DNA of 64,000 nt from Spongiibacter nanhainus. GTDB lineage: Bacteria; Pseudomonadota; Gammaproteobacteria; Pseudomonadales; Spongiibacteraceae. Both the position numbers and the translations under genes were made by a program. Location of the stretch: contig NZ_CP066167.1 in NCBI RefSeq assembly GCF_016132545.1, positions 3,904,001-3,968,000 of the forward strand, given 5' to 3'. Positions within the stretch are counted from its first letter, which is position 1, and each line of letters begins with the position of its first letter. The notes beneath the pieces are model-generated. The model saw nothing but the letters and a program-made list of their open reading frames with translations. It was not told the DNA's origin and searched no databases. Positions 33,894-43,165 of this stretch are shown one piece after another.

Positions 33894-35978
33894 CTACTGT
33901 GGACCACTGCGGTTTTCAGGGTCCTGCCACAGGGCCGACCATACGTAGTCGCCGGAGATAAAGAACACCGCATCGTCGTGGATAACTGAGCGGTGCCGGT
34001 AGCCGTAGCCATAATCTTCCGGTTTGGGGGAAGCCAGAATGCGGCCCTGCTTAAATAAACTGGCACTGGCAGGTTGGTTTTTGCCGCGAACCTCAAAGAG
34101 GTAGAGGGATTCTTCGTTGAAATAGCCACCTTCGGCGGTCTCACCGGAAAGCTGGGCCGGCACTGCAAAGCGATCTACACCGTTCTGCGCGTCGACCAGA
34201 TAGCTAAAGGCGTGACGGTCATATTGGGCTTCCGACCAGCTGTACTGGCCCTCCTCACCGATCAGTATGCTCCCCAGAGACGCCGGCGCGGCGATATCAG
34301 AGACATCAAACAACTCCAGTTTCACGCGGTTACTGGAGGTATTGTCGACCCCCAGCCCCAACAGAAGGCTGTCGTTAACAGGATGCAGAAAATCGGAAAA
34401 ACCGGTGACTTCCAGCTCGCCGGCGATAAACGGATCACTGGGGTCGGAGAGGTCCAGCACATAGAGCGGGTCGATCTGCTCAAAGGTCACCAGATAAGCC
34501 CGCTCACCAAAGAAACGCACACCGTAGAGGGCTTCGTTAGGTTTGCCAATTTCTGCCGGCCGACTGCTATTGGGCAAACTGGCGATTTTCTCCAGCGACA
34601 GGCCCTCGCTGGCCTCACCCAGGATATGTACCTGATGGTCCTGGCGGTCCTGGTCGTCGTCGCGGAACAGGGTGGTTACCATGCGCAGCAGGCCGTTATG
34701 CTCGGAGAGCCGGAAATCGCGCTGACCACCGGTCCAGACATAGCCGTCCACTTCTGCAGAACCGCGGTACTGGGGCTTGCCGCTGCCGATAGCAAATTTG
34801 TGCACACGCGTCACATCACCACCGCCGCTGTTGTTATAGCGCACATCGGTGAGATAGACCGCATCGGATGACATATACACCCCCGCCGCCTGTTCGTTGT
34901 AGCAGGTGGTCTGGGGATGGGTGGGGTCGCTCAGCGATATCGCGGTAATGCTGGTCAATACCGGGTAGCCCGGGGCATCGCTCTGGTCCACGTCGGGGTT
35001 GGTGGTGTAGCAATCCGCTGGCGAAAACAACGGCTGCTCAGTACCGTTAATCGTTAAGGTGGGGGTAATATCCTCAGCGCTCAAGTTATCAAACTTGGCT
35101 CTGTTTTCAGCCACCTTGCCTTCGTCATCAGGGTAGTAGTGAACGTCGATATCCGGCGTGTGACGGCTGATCAAATAAACCGTGTCTCCAACCCGACGGG
35201 TGTCGACAAAACCACCTTCCACACTAACTGCCCACTGCTCGCTAACGTTGCTGACATCGCTGTTGTCATAGCCACGTATGTCCACCCGTTGCTCAGCCCA
35301 GTAAGCAATGTCCAGCCAGGGGCCGCCATAGGTACCATAAAACTCGGTGGTACTGAGGGTGATCAACTGACCATCCAACAGGTAGAGACCCTGAACGAAC
35401 TCGCCCTCTTCTAAAGGAATCGAACCGGCTTCGGTGGCCGTAGCATCGCTGGCGTTAGTGGCCAAAATACGGATGGCGGCTTCTCCAGTCGGCTGTTGCG
35501 GCGGCAAAATGTCCGCGTCGGAGGCGACGCCACCCTCTGCTGGAAAGGCAAAACAACAGCGGTTCTGCAAGGTCGGCACAATGTACAGGTGGTCGCCGTC
35601 GTACTTCACGACGTCCAGCTCATCCACATCCAGTTCTACGGTATAGGTGCCAGTAAAGCTGCCACCGCCACCATCGGCTGCTTCGCCGCCGGCATTGTCC
35701 AGGCCATTGTCGGGAGTCGCCGTCGGCTGAGGGCCAGTGGTGGTGAATTCCTGCTTGCTGGTGCGCTCTGTATAAGCCGAGCGCATCGCTGCCATCAGCT
35801 CTTGTTCATCGGCCACTGGTTTCAGTAAACCGGCGTTTTGCGAGGGCTCGGGCGATCCGCCACTGCCACCACTGCTACCGCCGCCACAGGCCGTCAGCCC
35901 CACGCAGGCCGCCAATAACACTGTCAGCCACCTGCCCGAACTGGCAAACCGGGCACAATCCATCGCCTTGTTATTCAT
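33894..35978 (-). CDS. Secreted beta-propeller domain lipoprotein (PF09826-like)
   Basis: 694 residues from the ATG at 35978 with GGAGT upstream. Lipoprotein signal with lipobox LTAC, then a Gly/Ser linker (GGGSSGGSGGSPEP). The bulk resembles the 'secreted protein with C-terminal beta-propeller domain' family: VELDVDELDVVKYDGDHLYIVP, RIGDTVYLISRH-type repeats, GVRFFGERAYLVTFEQIDPLYVLDLSDPSDPFIAGELEVTGFSDFLHPV and YGYRHRSVIHDDAVFFISGDYVW. The protein likely sits on the outer membrane, periplasmic or exposed side. Its function is unknown; calcium-dependent peptidase-like activity has been suggested for none that I can confirm. Confidence 0.85.
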   Translation of the reverse strand: MNNKAMDCARFASSGRWLTVLLAACVGLTACGGGSSGGSGGSPEPSQNAGLLKPVADEQELMAAMRSAYTERTSKQEFTTTGPQPTATPDNGLDNAGGEAADGGGGSFTGTYTVELDVDELDVVKYDGDHLYIVPTLQNRCCFAFPAEGGVASDADILPPQQPTGEAAIRILATNASDATATEAGSIPLEEGEFVQGLYLLDGQLITLSTTEFYGTYGGPWLDIAYWAEQRVDIRGYDNSDVSNVSEQWAVSVEGGFVDTRRVGDTVYLISRHTPDIDVHYYPDDEGKVAENRAKFDNLSAEDITPTLTINGTEQPLFSPADCYTTNPDVDQSDAPGYPVLTSITAISLSDPTHPQTTCYNEQAAGVYMSSDAVYLTDVRYNNSGGGDVTRVHKFAIGSGKPQYRGSAEVDGYVWTGGQRDFRLSEHNGLLRMVTTLFRDDDQDRQDHQVHILGEASEGLSLEKIASLPNSSRPAEIGKPNEALYGVRFFGERAYLVTFEQIDPLYVLDLSDPSDPFIAGELEVTGFSDFLHPVNDSLLLGLGVDNTSSNRVKLELFDVSDIAAPASLGSILIGEEGQYSWSEAQYDRHAFSYLVDAQNGVDRFAVPAQLSGETAEGGYFNEESLYLFEVRGKNQPASASLFKQGRILASPKPEDYGYGYRHRSVIHDDAVFFISGDYVWSALWQDPENRSGPQ

Positions 35979-36199
35979 GTCTTTCACTCCTTGTACAAGC
36001 TCCAAGCCCGTACCTTTAGCCAATCTTGTTTACCGCTAAGGTAGCAACAATACTAACGCCGGCCCGCTGCATTGCGCCTCAGTAAATGCCGTAAACTTTG
36101 TAAAAATTTGTGTATCTACAGGGTCATTGGGGCAATGAGCCACTATGATGGACGCTGAACTAAACCGTTGCTTAAAACTACCACCCGCCGGCACCCTGA

Positions 36200-37165
36200 A
36201 TGAGTCTTCGATTTCGCCACGCTGCTATTTTGTCCCTGCTGCTGAGCTGCCATAGCTGGGCGGGGCCGGGTGCGACCCAGCCGAGTGCGGCCCAGCCGGG
36301 TGCGGCCCAACCGGGTGCGGCCCAACCCACAGAGGCATCGCAACACTGCCAGCAGACTTCGCCGGAATGTCGGGAAGTGGGACGCTGGGAGTTTTCGGTC
36401 GCTATCGGCGCCGGTGCACGCAGCAATCCTCTAGTTGAGGGCGACGCGCAGCCACTGGTACTGGTGCCGCAATTCTCCTGGTACGGCGAGCGACTGTTCG
36501 TCGACAATTTTGAGCTGGGCTTTACCCTGCTGGATCGTCCCCGCCATATGCTCAACCTGTTGCTGACACCGGGTTTTGACAAATTCTTTTTTGACGACGG
36601 CCTGGGATTCGGCAACTTTATTCTCGAAGACAGTTCGCTGGTAAGTGGCGGTGGCGACCATGCTGGCGCCCCAGACGGCGAAGTCGTGCCAACCCAGAGA
36701 GCCCAGCAGGTCGACCCCAAAAAAGTTGATGAACGCCGACTGGCGATGATGGCGGGCCTGGAATATGGCCTCTACATCAAGCAATGGCTACTGAGCGCAC
36801 AAATCCTGGGTGACGCCATTGGCGTTCACAATGGTAAAGAACTGCGGCTGGCGCTGGGCTGGCAGGGGCAGCTGGGCGACAACACCCTTTCTGCTTCTGT
36901 AGGCGCCGTCTGGCAGAACCGACAACTGCTGGATTACTACTACGGCCTCGATCGACACGAAGTAAACAACGAAGAACTGCTGTTTCGCGGCGAATCGGAT
37001 TGGTCACCCATGGTCAAATTCCAGTGGCGGCGCCAGCTTTCTGAGTCTTGGTCGTTTTATTCTACGCTGCACTACAAACGCTTCGGCACACACACGGCCG
37101 ATAGCCCCCTGTTAGAAGACGATTATGTCGTCACCGCTTTCATCGGGGGGATTTATCATTTCTGA
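36200..37165 (+). CDS. MipA/OmpV family outer-membrane protein
   Basis: 321 residues. Signal sequence (AAILSLLLSCHSWA), then a five-residue repeat region of the type GAAQP coded by a 15-bp tandem repeat, then the MipA/OmpV barrel: WEFSVAIGAGARSNPLVEGD, LVLVPQFSWYGERLFVDNFELGFTLLD and the C-terminal EDDYVVTAFIGGIYHF ending in an aromatic residue as in outer-membrane barrels. It leads a plus-strand group with a DUF3019 gene and a two-component system, a layout known in Shewanella-like bacteria. It probably responds to cationic peptides or envelope stress (inference). Confidence 0.87.
   Translation: MSLRFRHAAILSLLLSCHSWAGPGATQPSAAQPGAAQPGAAQPTEASQHCQQTSPECREVGRWEFSVAIGAGARSNPLVEGDAQPLVLVPQFSWYGERLFVDNFELGFTLLDRPRHMLNLLLTPGFDKFFFDDGLGFGNFILEDSSLVSGGGDHAGAPDGEVVPTQRAQQVDPKKVDERRLAMMAGLEYGLYIKQWLLSAQILGDAIGVHNGKELRLALGWQGQLGDNTLSASVGAVWQNRQLLDYYYGLDRHEVNNEELLFRGESDWSPMVKFQWRRQLSESWSFYSTLHYKRFGTHTADSPLLEDDYVVTAFIGGIYHF
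36266..36325 (+). repeat. 15-bp tandem repeat, four copies, within the MipA/OmpV gene
   Basis: Four direct copies of a 15-bp unit (type CCGGGTGCGGCCCAA) encode P-G/S-A-A/T-Q units just after the signal peptide. Copies 3 and 4 are identical. The unit is a multiple of three, so copy changes alter linker length without frameshift. Confidence 0.9.
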
Positions 37166-37568
37166 ATGGCGCGGACTGGGAATAGGGGCTTTACTGCTAC
37201 TGTTTAGTGGCAGTAGCGCCGCCGTGCAGGCGCAAAACGCCGTGCCTGGCATCACCTTCGCCATCACACCTCGCCTGTGTGTGCTGGCGGAGAAAGAGAG
37301 CGCCTGCGAGGACAAGCTGGAAATCAGTTGGCTATCCAGAGAGCCCCGCTCAGTGTGCCTTTATCGCAGCGATAAAACTCTGCCGCTGCGCTGCTGGGAG
37401 GACGAGTTCGGTGGCCGCCACCGCTTTGCTTTGTCGATCGCCGACAATGTGATGTTTAGTCTGCGAGAGATCGACCACGATCAGCTAGTGGCTTCTGCTG
37501 AGTTTGAAGTCATCCGAGACCAACCCGAGTACCGTCGGCGGCGACGCAATCCTTGGAGCTTTTTCTAG
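37125..37568 (+). CDS. DUF3019 protein, exported
   Basis: 147 residues, starting 41 bases inside the MipA/OmpV gene. The first ATG (37125) gives an unusual polar lead before the hydrophobic signal (LGIGALLLLFSGSSAAVQAQ). The mature part has the DUF3019 core ITPRLCVLAEKESACEDKLEISWLSREPRSVCLYRSDKTLPLRCWEDEFGG with four cysteines likely in disulfides. The C terminus is Arg-rich (YRRRRRNPWSFF). This domain is typically encoded beside a MipA/OmpV gene and a two-component system, as here. Possibly a periplasmic sensor accessory; unproven. Confidence 0.82.
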   Translation: MSSPLSSGGFIISEWRGLGIGALLLLFSGSSAAVQAQNAVPGITFAITPRLCVLAEKESACEDKLEISWLSREPRSVCLYRSDKTLPLRCWEDEFGGRHRFALSIADNVMFSLREIDHDQLVASAEFEVIRDQPEYRRRRRNPWSFF

Positions 37569-37571
37569 ATT

Positions 37572-38264
37572 ATGAGCCTAATTTTACTCGCCGAAGATGA
37601 CACCCGCTTAGCCAACCTGGTCAAAGATTATCTGTCGGGTCACAACTTTACCGTGGTGGTAGAGCACACCGGCCTGACCGTTGGCCGGCGCGTTAAAGAC
37701 CTGAATCCCGACATCGTGGTACTGGACATCATGCTGCCTGGCCGGGACGGCCTGACGCTGTGCCGAGAACTGCGGGACCACTACACCGGCCCCATTCTGA
37801 TGCTCACCGCCCGGGACAGCGACGGCGATCAAATCCGCGGCCTGGAAGTGGGCGCCGATGACTACGTTATCAAGCCCGCCGAGCCCCGGGTGCTATTGGC
37901 CCGTATTCGCGCCCTGCTGCGCCGCTGCCAGCAGGAGGAACCCGCCTCGGAAACTCGGGTTCAACTGGGCCGCCTCAGTGTCGATCTGCAAGCCCGTTTA
38001 GCCTGTCTGGACAAGGACGAGTTGGGCTTGTCCAGCCACGAGTTCGACTTGCTGGCGGCGCTGGCGCGACAGGCTGGCAAAGTGGTCAGCCGGGAATACT
38101 TGTTTACCACCGTGTACAACCGCCCTTACGACGGTCTAGATCGAACTATCGATGTGCGGATTTCCCACCTTCGGCGCAAACTCCGGGACGATTCCCATCA
38201 TCCCGATGTGATCAAGACGGTATGGGGAAAAGGGTATATGCTGGTGCCCACCGCCTGGGACTGA
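37572..38264 (+). CDS. OmpR-family response regulator
   Basis: 230 residues. Receiver domain with acidic pocket (LLAEDD, residues 5-10), phospho-acceptor Asp52 in VVLDIMLPGRDG, and Lys in VIKPAEPR. DNA-binding winged helix at the C terminus (LSSHEFDLLAALARQAGKVVSREYLFTTVYNRPYDGLDRTIDVRISHLRRKL). It starts 3 bases after the DUF3019 stop and is followed by its kinase 14 bases later. Likely regulates the mipA-DUF3019 unit. Confidence 0.93.
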   Translation: MSLILLAEDDTRLANLVKDYLSGHNFTVVVEHTGLTVGRRVKDLNPDIVVLDIMLPGRDGLTLCRELRDHYTGPILMLTARDSDGDQIRGLEVGADDYVIKPAEPRVLLARIRALLRRCQQEEPASETRVQLGRLSVDLQARLACLDKDELGLSSHEFDLLAALARQAGKVVSREYLFTTVYNRPYDGLDRTIDVRISHLRRKLRDDSHHPDVIKTVWGKGYMLVPTAWD

Positions 38265-38278
38265 CACTAGCCTGACCT

Positions 38279-39553
38279 ATGCGCCGCGCGTTTATTTCTC
38301 TTTACATTATTATCGTCGCCGCCATTGTGATTATCGGTTGGGGGCTGGACCGCATCTGGGCCACCTATCAGCCCGAACCCAGCATCAATGCCTACCAGCA
38401 GAGCGTGCTATCAATGCTGGAGCAACAATTACTCCCACTTGAACCCGACCAGCGGGATGCAGAGCTGCAACGCTTGAATCGCGAGCTGGCACTGGAAATC
38501 TCCAGCTATCGACTCAAGGATCTGTCCAGCTCGACCCTGGCCAGTGATATCGAGGCTGGCCACCCGGTGTTGATTAACGACGCCCGCCACCATCAACGAC
38601 TCTATCAGCGAGTTGGCGAGACCGACACCGTACTGGGTATTGCATACAATACGCCGCCTGCTCAGCGCCACGGTGCTTACACGGCTTTGATTGTGTTGTT
38701 CTATTTAAGCCTGGCTGTGGTGGTATTTGTCTGGGTTTGGCCACTGTCCCGGGACCTCTATGCCTTACAGAGACAAACCACTCAGGTGGGCAAGGACGGC
38801 GCCACCGCCACGGTCAGCTTGCGGCGCAATTCCCATGTCCAGCCCTTGGCCGATGCCTTCAATGCCATGGCCAATCGAGTGCGGGAGCTACTGGCCGCCC
38901 GCAAGGAGATGACCTACGCCGTCTCCCACGAAATTCGTACGCCGCTGGCAAGAATGAAATTTGCCCTGGAGATGGCCGAGAACAGCGGCGACGACACCCT
39001 GGTCCGCCGTCAATTGGCCGGCGTCAAAGACGACGTCGCCGCCCTTGAGCGTTTTGTGAATGAACTACTCAGCTACGCCTCTTTCGACGCCAGCGAGCAG
39101 TCTCTGGACTGGGAAGACGGCGACTTTGGCGAGTTCGCCCAAGCGCTATTGGAAGAAATCAAACCAGAGCGGCCGGAAATCAACTTTTCTGTGCAGTGCC
39201 TGCGCAGTCATGGCCGTGTTCGCTGCGATTGGCCGCTGATGGAGAGAGTCATCAGCAACCTGCTAAACAACGCCAGTCGCTACGCCCGTCAGCAAGTCAC
39301 GCTTACTCTGGCCGGTGACGATACGCAGTATCAAGTAACGGTGGAAGACGACGGACCGGGTATTGCTGAAAGCGACGCTGACAAAGTGTTCGCCTCCTTT
39401 GTGCGTATCGACACTGAGGGCAACAACGCCCGGGGTTACGGCCTGGGCCTGGCGATTGTGCGGCGGATCATGAGCTGGCACGGCGGCAGTGTCAGTGTAA
39501 CGAGAGGAGAAGCGTTGGGCGGCGCCAGGTTTGAGTTGCGCTGGCCGCGCTGA
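38279..39553 (+). CDS. Sensor histidine kinase
   Basis: 424 residues. Two membrane helices (about 6-28, FISLYIIIVAAIVIIGWGLDRIW, and 134-156, YTALIVLFYLSLAVVVFVWVWPL) enclose a periplasmic loop of about 105 residues; a HAMP linker follows. Phospho-acceptor His217 is in AVSHEIRTPLARMKFALEMAE. ATP-binding boxes: N box in LMERVISNLLNNASRYA, G1 in VEDDGPGI, G2 in RGYGLGLAIVRRI. It forms a two-component pair with the preceding regulator. The signal is unknown; context suggests an envelope cue. Confidence 0.93.
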   Translation: MRRAFISLYIIIVAAIVIIGWGLDRIWATYQPEPSINAYQQSVLSMLEQQLLPLEPDQRDAELQRLNRELALEISSYRLKDLSSSTLASDIEAGHPVLINDARHHQRLYQRVGETDTVLGIAYNTPPAQRHGAYTALIVLFYLSLAVVVFVWVWPLSRDLYALQRQTTQVGKDGATATVSLRRNSHVQPLADAFNAMANRVRELLAARKEMTYAVSHEIRTPLARMKFALEMAENSGDDTLVRRQLAGVKDDVAALERFVNELLSYASFDASEQSLDWEDGDFGEFAQALLEEIKPERPEINFSVQCLRSHGRVRCDWPLMERVISNLLNNASRYARQQVTLTLAGDDTQYQVTVEDDGPGIAESDADKVFASFVRIDTEGNNARGYGLGLAIVRRIMSWHGGSVSVTRGEALGGARFELRWPR

Positions 39554-39561
39554 TCGCCCGC

Positions 39562-39870
39562 TTATTTGTGCAGCTTGTTCAGCAGCACCGTCATTTGTTT
39601 TTCACTCTGTTTATCGCCATTGTCGACAGCGGCATCAATGCCAGATTGCCAGGCCAGCTCCGCACCGCTGCGATATCCTCGCGCCAATAGCGCTTTACCC
39701 AGTAAGGCCCAGGCGGCCGAGTAACTGGGGTCCTGTTCTACACAGCGCTGTAGGTGCTCGGCCGCATCATCGTTGCGGCCGTCATCGAGATAGGCTTTGC
39801 CCAGACCAAAGCGCAGCATGGCGCTGTCCTGCCCTCGGGCCAGCATTTTTTCCAGCGCATCGGCCTTCAC
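39562..39870 (-). CDS. Small TPR protein downstream of hemY
   Basis: 102 residues. Two TPR-like units are visible (SAMLRFGLGKAYLDDGRNDDAAEHLQRCVEQDPSYSAAWALLGKALLARGYRSGAELAWQSGIDAA). No signal peptide. It overlaps the hemY stop by 4 bases (ATGA), so it is translated with hemY as the end of the heme operon. Function unknown; similar small TPR genes occur next to hemY in Pseudomonas-like genomes. Confidence 0.8.
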   Translation of the reverse strand: MKADALEKMLARGQDSAMLRFGLGKAYLDDGRNDDAAEHLQRCVEQDPSYSAAWALLGKALLARGYRSGAELAWQSGIDAAVDNGDKQSEKQMTVLLNKLHK

Positions 39871-41105
39871 GGAGTTTTGCCCTCCCGTCCCGCAGTTCTG
39901 CTGGGCTGGGGAAGTGCCGGCAGAGCCGTGGACTGTTTTTCCAGCGCCTCCACCACAAAACGGCGGGCGGCGGCTTCATCGCCCATGTTCTCTGCCAGTC
40001 TGGCCAATTCAAAACAGACTTCCGCCGACGACTCAATCTGACGAGCGGCATCAAAATAATCCCGGGCCTTACCCCACAGCTCATTGCGCAGGCTAATCCG
40101 CCCCAGAGCGACGAGCAGCGTCGCATCCCGGCCCCGCTCCCGATGCCAGTTCTCGGCGCGGGCCAGTTGCTTGCGCACATCGGCACCGGCCACCCGCCCA
40201 TAGAGCGCCACCCACTCGGCATGCCAGTGCTTATCTAGACCCTGTGCGAGGATCTTTTCCGCCGCCGGCTGATCCTGCAACTCAACATAGGCCTGGGCGG
40301 TAAATAGCAGCAGTTGCCGATCAACCTGCCAAGGTGAAGCCAACCGCTTCCACCAGTGCGCCACCCCCGCCGGGTCGCGCTGTTGCACAAGGCGCCGCAG
40401 CTCACCCCCCAGGGCCTCCCGTTCCAATTCCTCAAGACGGGTATCATCCAGCAATGCGTGCTTGCGCAGTTCCGGCAGTATGCCCCGCAGAGCCGTCCAG
40501 TCCTGCAGCCCCAAATACACTTTTTGCAGCAACACCAATACCGCCGGATAACGGTCGGCGCGGCTTCGCACCCGGTTTAACGTGGCCAATGCCGACTCCA
40601 GCTGACCGGATTCCAGTTGCAAGTCCGCTTGGTTGAGTGCCACGGCGACATCGGCTCGCTGGGCGGCACCTTCGGCCTTGCCCAGATAACGCCGTACGCC
40701 CTCCTCGTCACCCAGCGCATGGCTGGCTCGGGCCGCCAGAAGGTAATTGATCAGCGGCTGGTCACTGTCTCGGGCGGCATCCACCAGTAGCTTTCGCGCA
40801 TCGGCCCACTTGCCCTCGATAAAGGCAATCAATCCGCGATTGGTTTTATTTCGATCCCGCTGGGCGCGACGAGTAGAACGCAAAGTCATCAAGCGATTGG
40901 AAAACTTTGAGCCCCGGCGCAGAGCCAAAAACAGCGCCAGCACCAACAGCACAAATAGGGCCTGCACCGCCACCGCCACCCACACGGTCATTTCCACCGT
41001 GGTCTGGCCAAAGGCGATCAGCACATAGCCCGAATCGTATTGAATGGCCGCGGCCAGCACCGCCGCCACAGCCAGGGCGAGGAGAACGGCAACAAAAACT
41101 CTCAT
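39867..41105 (-). CDS. hemY: HemY, TPR membrane protein of the heme operon
   Basis: 412 residues. Two N-terminal membrane helices (VFVAVLLALAVAAVLAAAIQ and VWVAVAVQALFVLLVLALFLAL) precede a long TPR domain (FIEGKWADARKLLVDAARDS, QADLQLESGQLESALATLNRV, CFELARLAENMGDEAAARRFV). This is the gammaproteobacterial HemY, not protoporphyrinogen oxidase. It is encoded after hemX with a 4-base overlap and is thought to help organise heme synthesis enzymes. Confidence 0.92.
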   Translation of the reverse strand: MRVFVAVLLALAVAAVLAAAIQYDSGYVLIAFGQTTVEMTVWVAVAVQALFVLLVLALFLALRRGSKFSNRLMTLRSTRRAQRDRNKTNRGLIAFIEGKWADARKLLVDAARDSDQPLINYLLAARASHALGDEEGVRRYLGKAEGAAQRADVAVALNQADLQLESGQLESALATLNRVRSRADRYPAVLVLLQKVYLGLQDWTALRGILPELRKHALLDDTRLEELEREALGGELRRLVQQRDPAGVAHWWKRLASPWQVDRQLLLFTAQAYVELQDQPAAEKILAQGLDKHWHAEWVALYGRVAGADVRKQLARAENWHRERGRDATLLVALGRISLRNELWGKARDYFDAARQIESSAEVCFELARLAENMGDEAAARRFVVEALEKQSTALPALPQPSRTAGREGKTP

Positions 41106-42331
41106 TGGCTAACCTCGCGCTGCCAATTCCGCCCCTGGCTGTACTCCTTGAGTCCTTGCAGTGAAGCTGACAAATCGGGCATCGCCGCCGATACCGGGGC
41201 ATCGATCAATACAGTGATTTCCTTCACTACCCCCGCCGCCGAGTCGTCCAGGCGATAAAAATCCTCTATCCAGCTCTGGGCTTTTTCCAGGGAGCGGCGG
41301 TAAAGGGCAGGCTGCTCTGCCAGCAGCGCCAGTTGCGCCTGCTCAAACAGCATTCTCAGGCTGGCCCGCAGCACGGCTTCCTGCTCGGGGGCCAGCGCAA
41401 CGTTAAATTTCTGGTCGTGACGGCGAATACGGATATAGCTGCGCAGTTTCTCCCAGGCCCGGACAAAGCCGTTTTTCAGACGGTCCTGCCAACCGGAGTC
41501 CGTCGCCGCTACCGGCTCCGGCTGGTAGCTGGGCGGTTGATACAGCGTCAGGCCCTCAGCCTGTTTAGCCAGCCCCGCCAGTGCCAGATAGCGCCCTTCG
41601 ATATCAAAATCGGCGGTGGTCTGCAGGACGGCGATATCCTCGGCAATCTGCTGGCGTACACCGTGCAGCGCCGGATCGTCCAGATCCCGCAGTATGGCAT
41701 CGGCGCTGGCCAGCAGTTTCGCCGCAGAGGATGCATCGCCGCTGAGTTGGGCGCGCTGAATGGCCAGCCGCAGCAGGTACTCGGCCTCGGCCAACAGCCA
41801 ATCGTCGCGATTCACCGTGCGCAGCTCCTCCAGCTCCGCCGCCATGCGCTGGCTGCGCTGGGCCAGATCGCTAAGGCCTTGGCTGGTATCGCTGCGCAAC
41901 TGCGCCAGAGCCTCCCGCTGACTGGCCACTGCCGTTTGCACGTCCAAAAGCGCGCGGTGACTGTCGGTAATCTGCTGATGCAGCGGTGCCAACTGGCTTT
42001 GCAGATCGTCATCCTCGGCGATCAGGTATTGCTCCCGGTACATCCAGCCCGCCAGAGCCAGTGCCGCAAGGGCAATCAGCAGGCTCAATAACAGCAGCAA
42101 TCGCCCGACTAGCGACATGCCCTTTGTGGTGTTGTCTTTTTTGTTGTCATCTTTTTTAGCACCGCTCTTGGTATCGCCCTTAGACTTTTCAGAGCCGGCG
42201 GGCGCTGCAGTCTCCGTCGCGGTTTTTTTATCGGCCTTCTCCGCCTTTTTGCTCGCGGTAGTGGCGGGAACGTTGGTCGCCGCAGAATCGCTGTGCTGGG
42301 AGTGCGTACTTCCCTGGTTGTCGTCGCTCAT
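41102..42331 (-). CDS. hemX: HemX, membrane protein of the heme operon
   Basis: 409 residues. A Lys/Ala/Thr-rich cytosolic N terminus, then one membrane helix (GRLLLLLSLLIALAALALAGWMY, about 76-98), then a long periplasmic helical region with coiled coil (LQSQLAPLHQQITDSHRALLDVQTAVASQREALAQL) and the HemX core (AWEKLRSYIRIRRHDQKFNVALAPEQEAVLRASLRMLFEQAQLALL). HemX was once called a methyltransferase, but this protein has no SAM domain. It follows hemD and overlaps hemY. Confidence 0.92.
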   Translation of the reverse strand: MSDDNQGSTHSQHSDSAATNVPATTASKKAEKADKKTATETAAPAGSEKSKGDTKSGAKKDDNKKDNTTKGMSLVGRLLLLLSLLIALAALALAGWMYREQYLIAEDDDLQSQLAPLHQQITDSHRALLDVQTAVASQREALAQLRSDTSQGLSDLAQRSQRMAAELEELRTVNRDDWLLAEAEYLLRLAIQRAQLSGDASSAAKLLASADAILRDLDDPALHGVRQQIAEDIAVLQTTADFDIEGRYLALAGLAKQAEGLTLYQPPSYQPEPVAATDSGWQDRLKNGFVRAWEKLRSYIRIRRHDQKFNVALAPEQEAVLRASLRMLFEQAQLALLAEQPALYRRSLEKAQSWIEDFYRLDDSAAGVVKEITVLIDAPVSAAMPDLSASLQGLKEYSQGRNWQREVSQ

Positions 42332-42376
42332 GCTCGTCGCTCGTTGTTATTTCAATGACACTCGGGCCTGTTCACA

Positions 42377-43165
42377 CTAGGGCCAACGCTGGGCCAGGCC
42401 CTCCAGCGCCGCCATGGTCGCGGACTGTCCCGCGTTAGCCGACTGCTCGATGTCACCAAAACTGGCGTCGGCCGCCAGCTCGGCCACCCGGGCGCTGGGC
42501 ACAATGGCTGCGCAGCGCTGCCGCTGCTCTGCTGTAGTCAGGGCTACAAAACGGGCCAGCGTTTCACCGCTGTTCAGCACCACGGTATTTATCTGGTGTT
42601 GTATCAACAACGCCGCCAGTTCGCCACTGCTAATCGCCGTCGCCTCCCGCCCGTAACACTCGGCGTAGTCCACTCGGGCACAGCGCTGGCGCAAGGTCTG
42701 GGCCAGGGTTTCGCGGCCACCGACTCCTCTGACAATCAGAATTCGCCGTTGATCAATGTCTTGCAGGGCCGCCGATGCCAGCAGCGCCTCGCTGTTCATA
42801 GCGCCGGCGCCGGTTGCGGATACCGACAGCCCGCGATCCTGCAATGCCCGGGCCGTGGCCTCGCCGATAGCAAAGAGCTCAAGGCCCAAGGGCCACTGCG
42901 GCCAGTAGCTGTCGATCAGTTCACAGCCCTGCTCAACCGCGTTGACGCTGATAAAAATCAATGCGTGATAGTAATCGAGATCGAGAATGCGCTGACGGCT
43001 GGCCTGTTGCACCGCCTTATCCAGGGATTCCAGTGGCACAATGGCCAGCAGCGGCTCGACCGCTACCGCAACGCCGGCCGACTGCAATGACAAGCGCAAC
43101 GCGTCGTTGCGACCCGCTGGGCGGGTCAACAGTACCCGCAGGTTGCTGTAATCAGGCGCGGCCAT
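42377..43165 (-). CDS. hemD: HemD, uroporphyrinogen-III synthase
   Basis: 262 residues. Cyclises hydroxymethylbilane with ring-D inversion to uroporphyrinogen III. The N terminus [22 protein letters not shown] and the central [32 protein letters not shown] are characteristic. It overlaps the end of hemC by 14 bases and is followed by hemX after 45 bases, giving the hemC-hemD-hemX-hemY order. Confidence 0.93.
   Translation of the reverse strand: MAAPDYSNLRVLLTRPAGRNDALRLSLQSAGVAVAVEPLLAIVPLESLDKAVQQASRQRILDLDYYHALIFISVNAVEQGCELIDSYWPQWPLGLELFAIGEATARALQDRGLSVSATGAGAMNSEALLASAALQDIDQRRILIVRGVGGRETLAQTLRQRCARVDYAECYGREATAISSGELAALLIQHQINTVVLNSGETLARFVALTTAEQRQRCAAIVPSARVAELAADASFGDIEQSANAGQSATMAALEGLAQRWP

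Noticed and set aside
32649-36023. Possible prophage or gene-transfer-agent region
   Set aside because: Only holin and endolysin are present; no capsid, terminase, tail, integrase or att repeats are seen.
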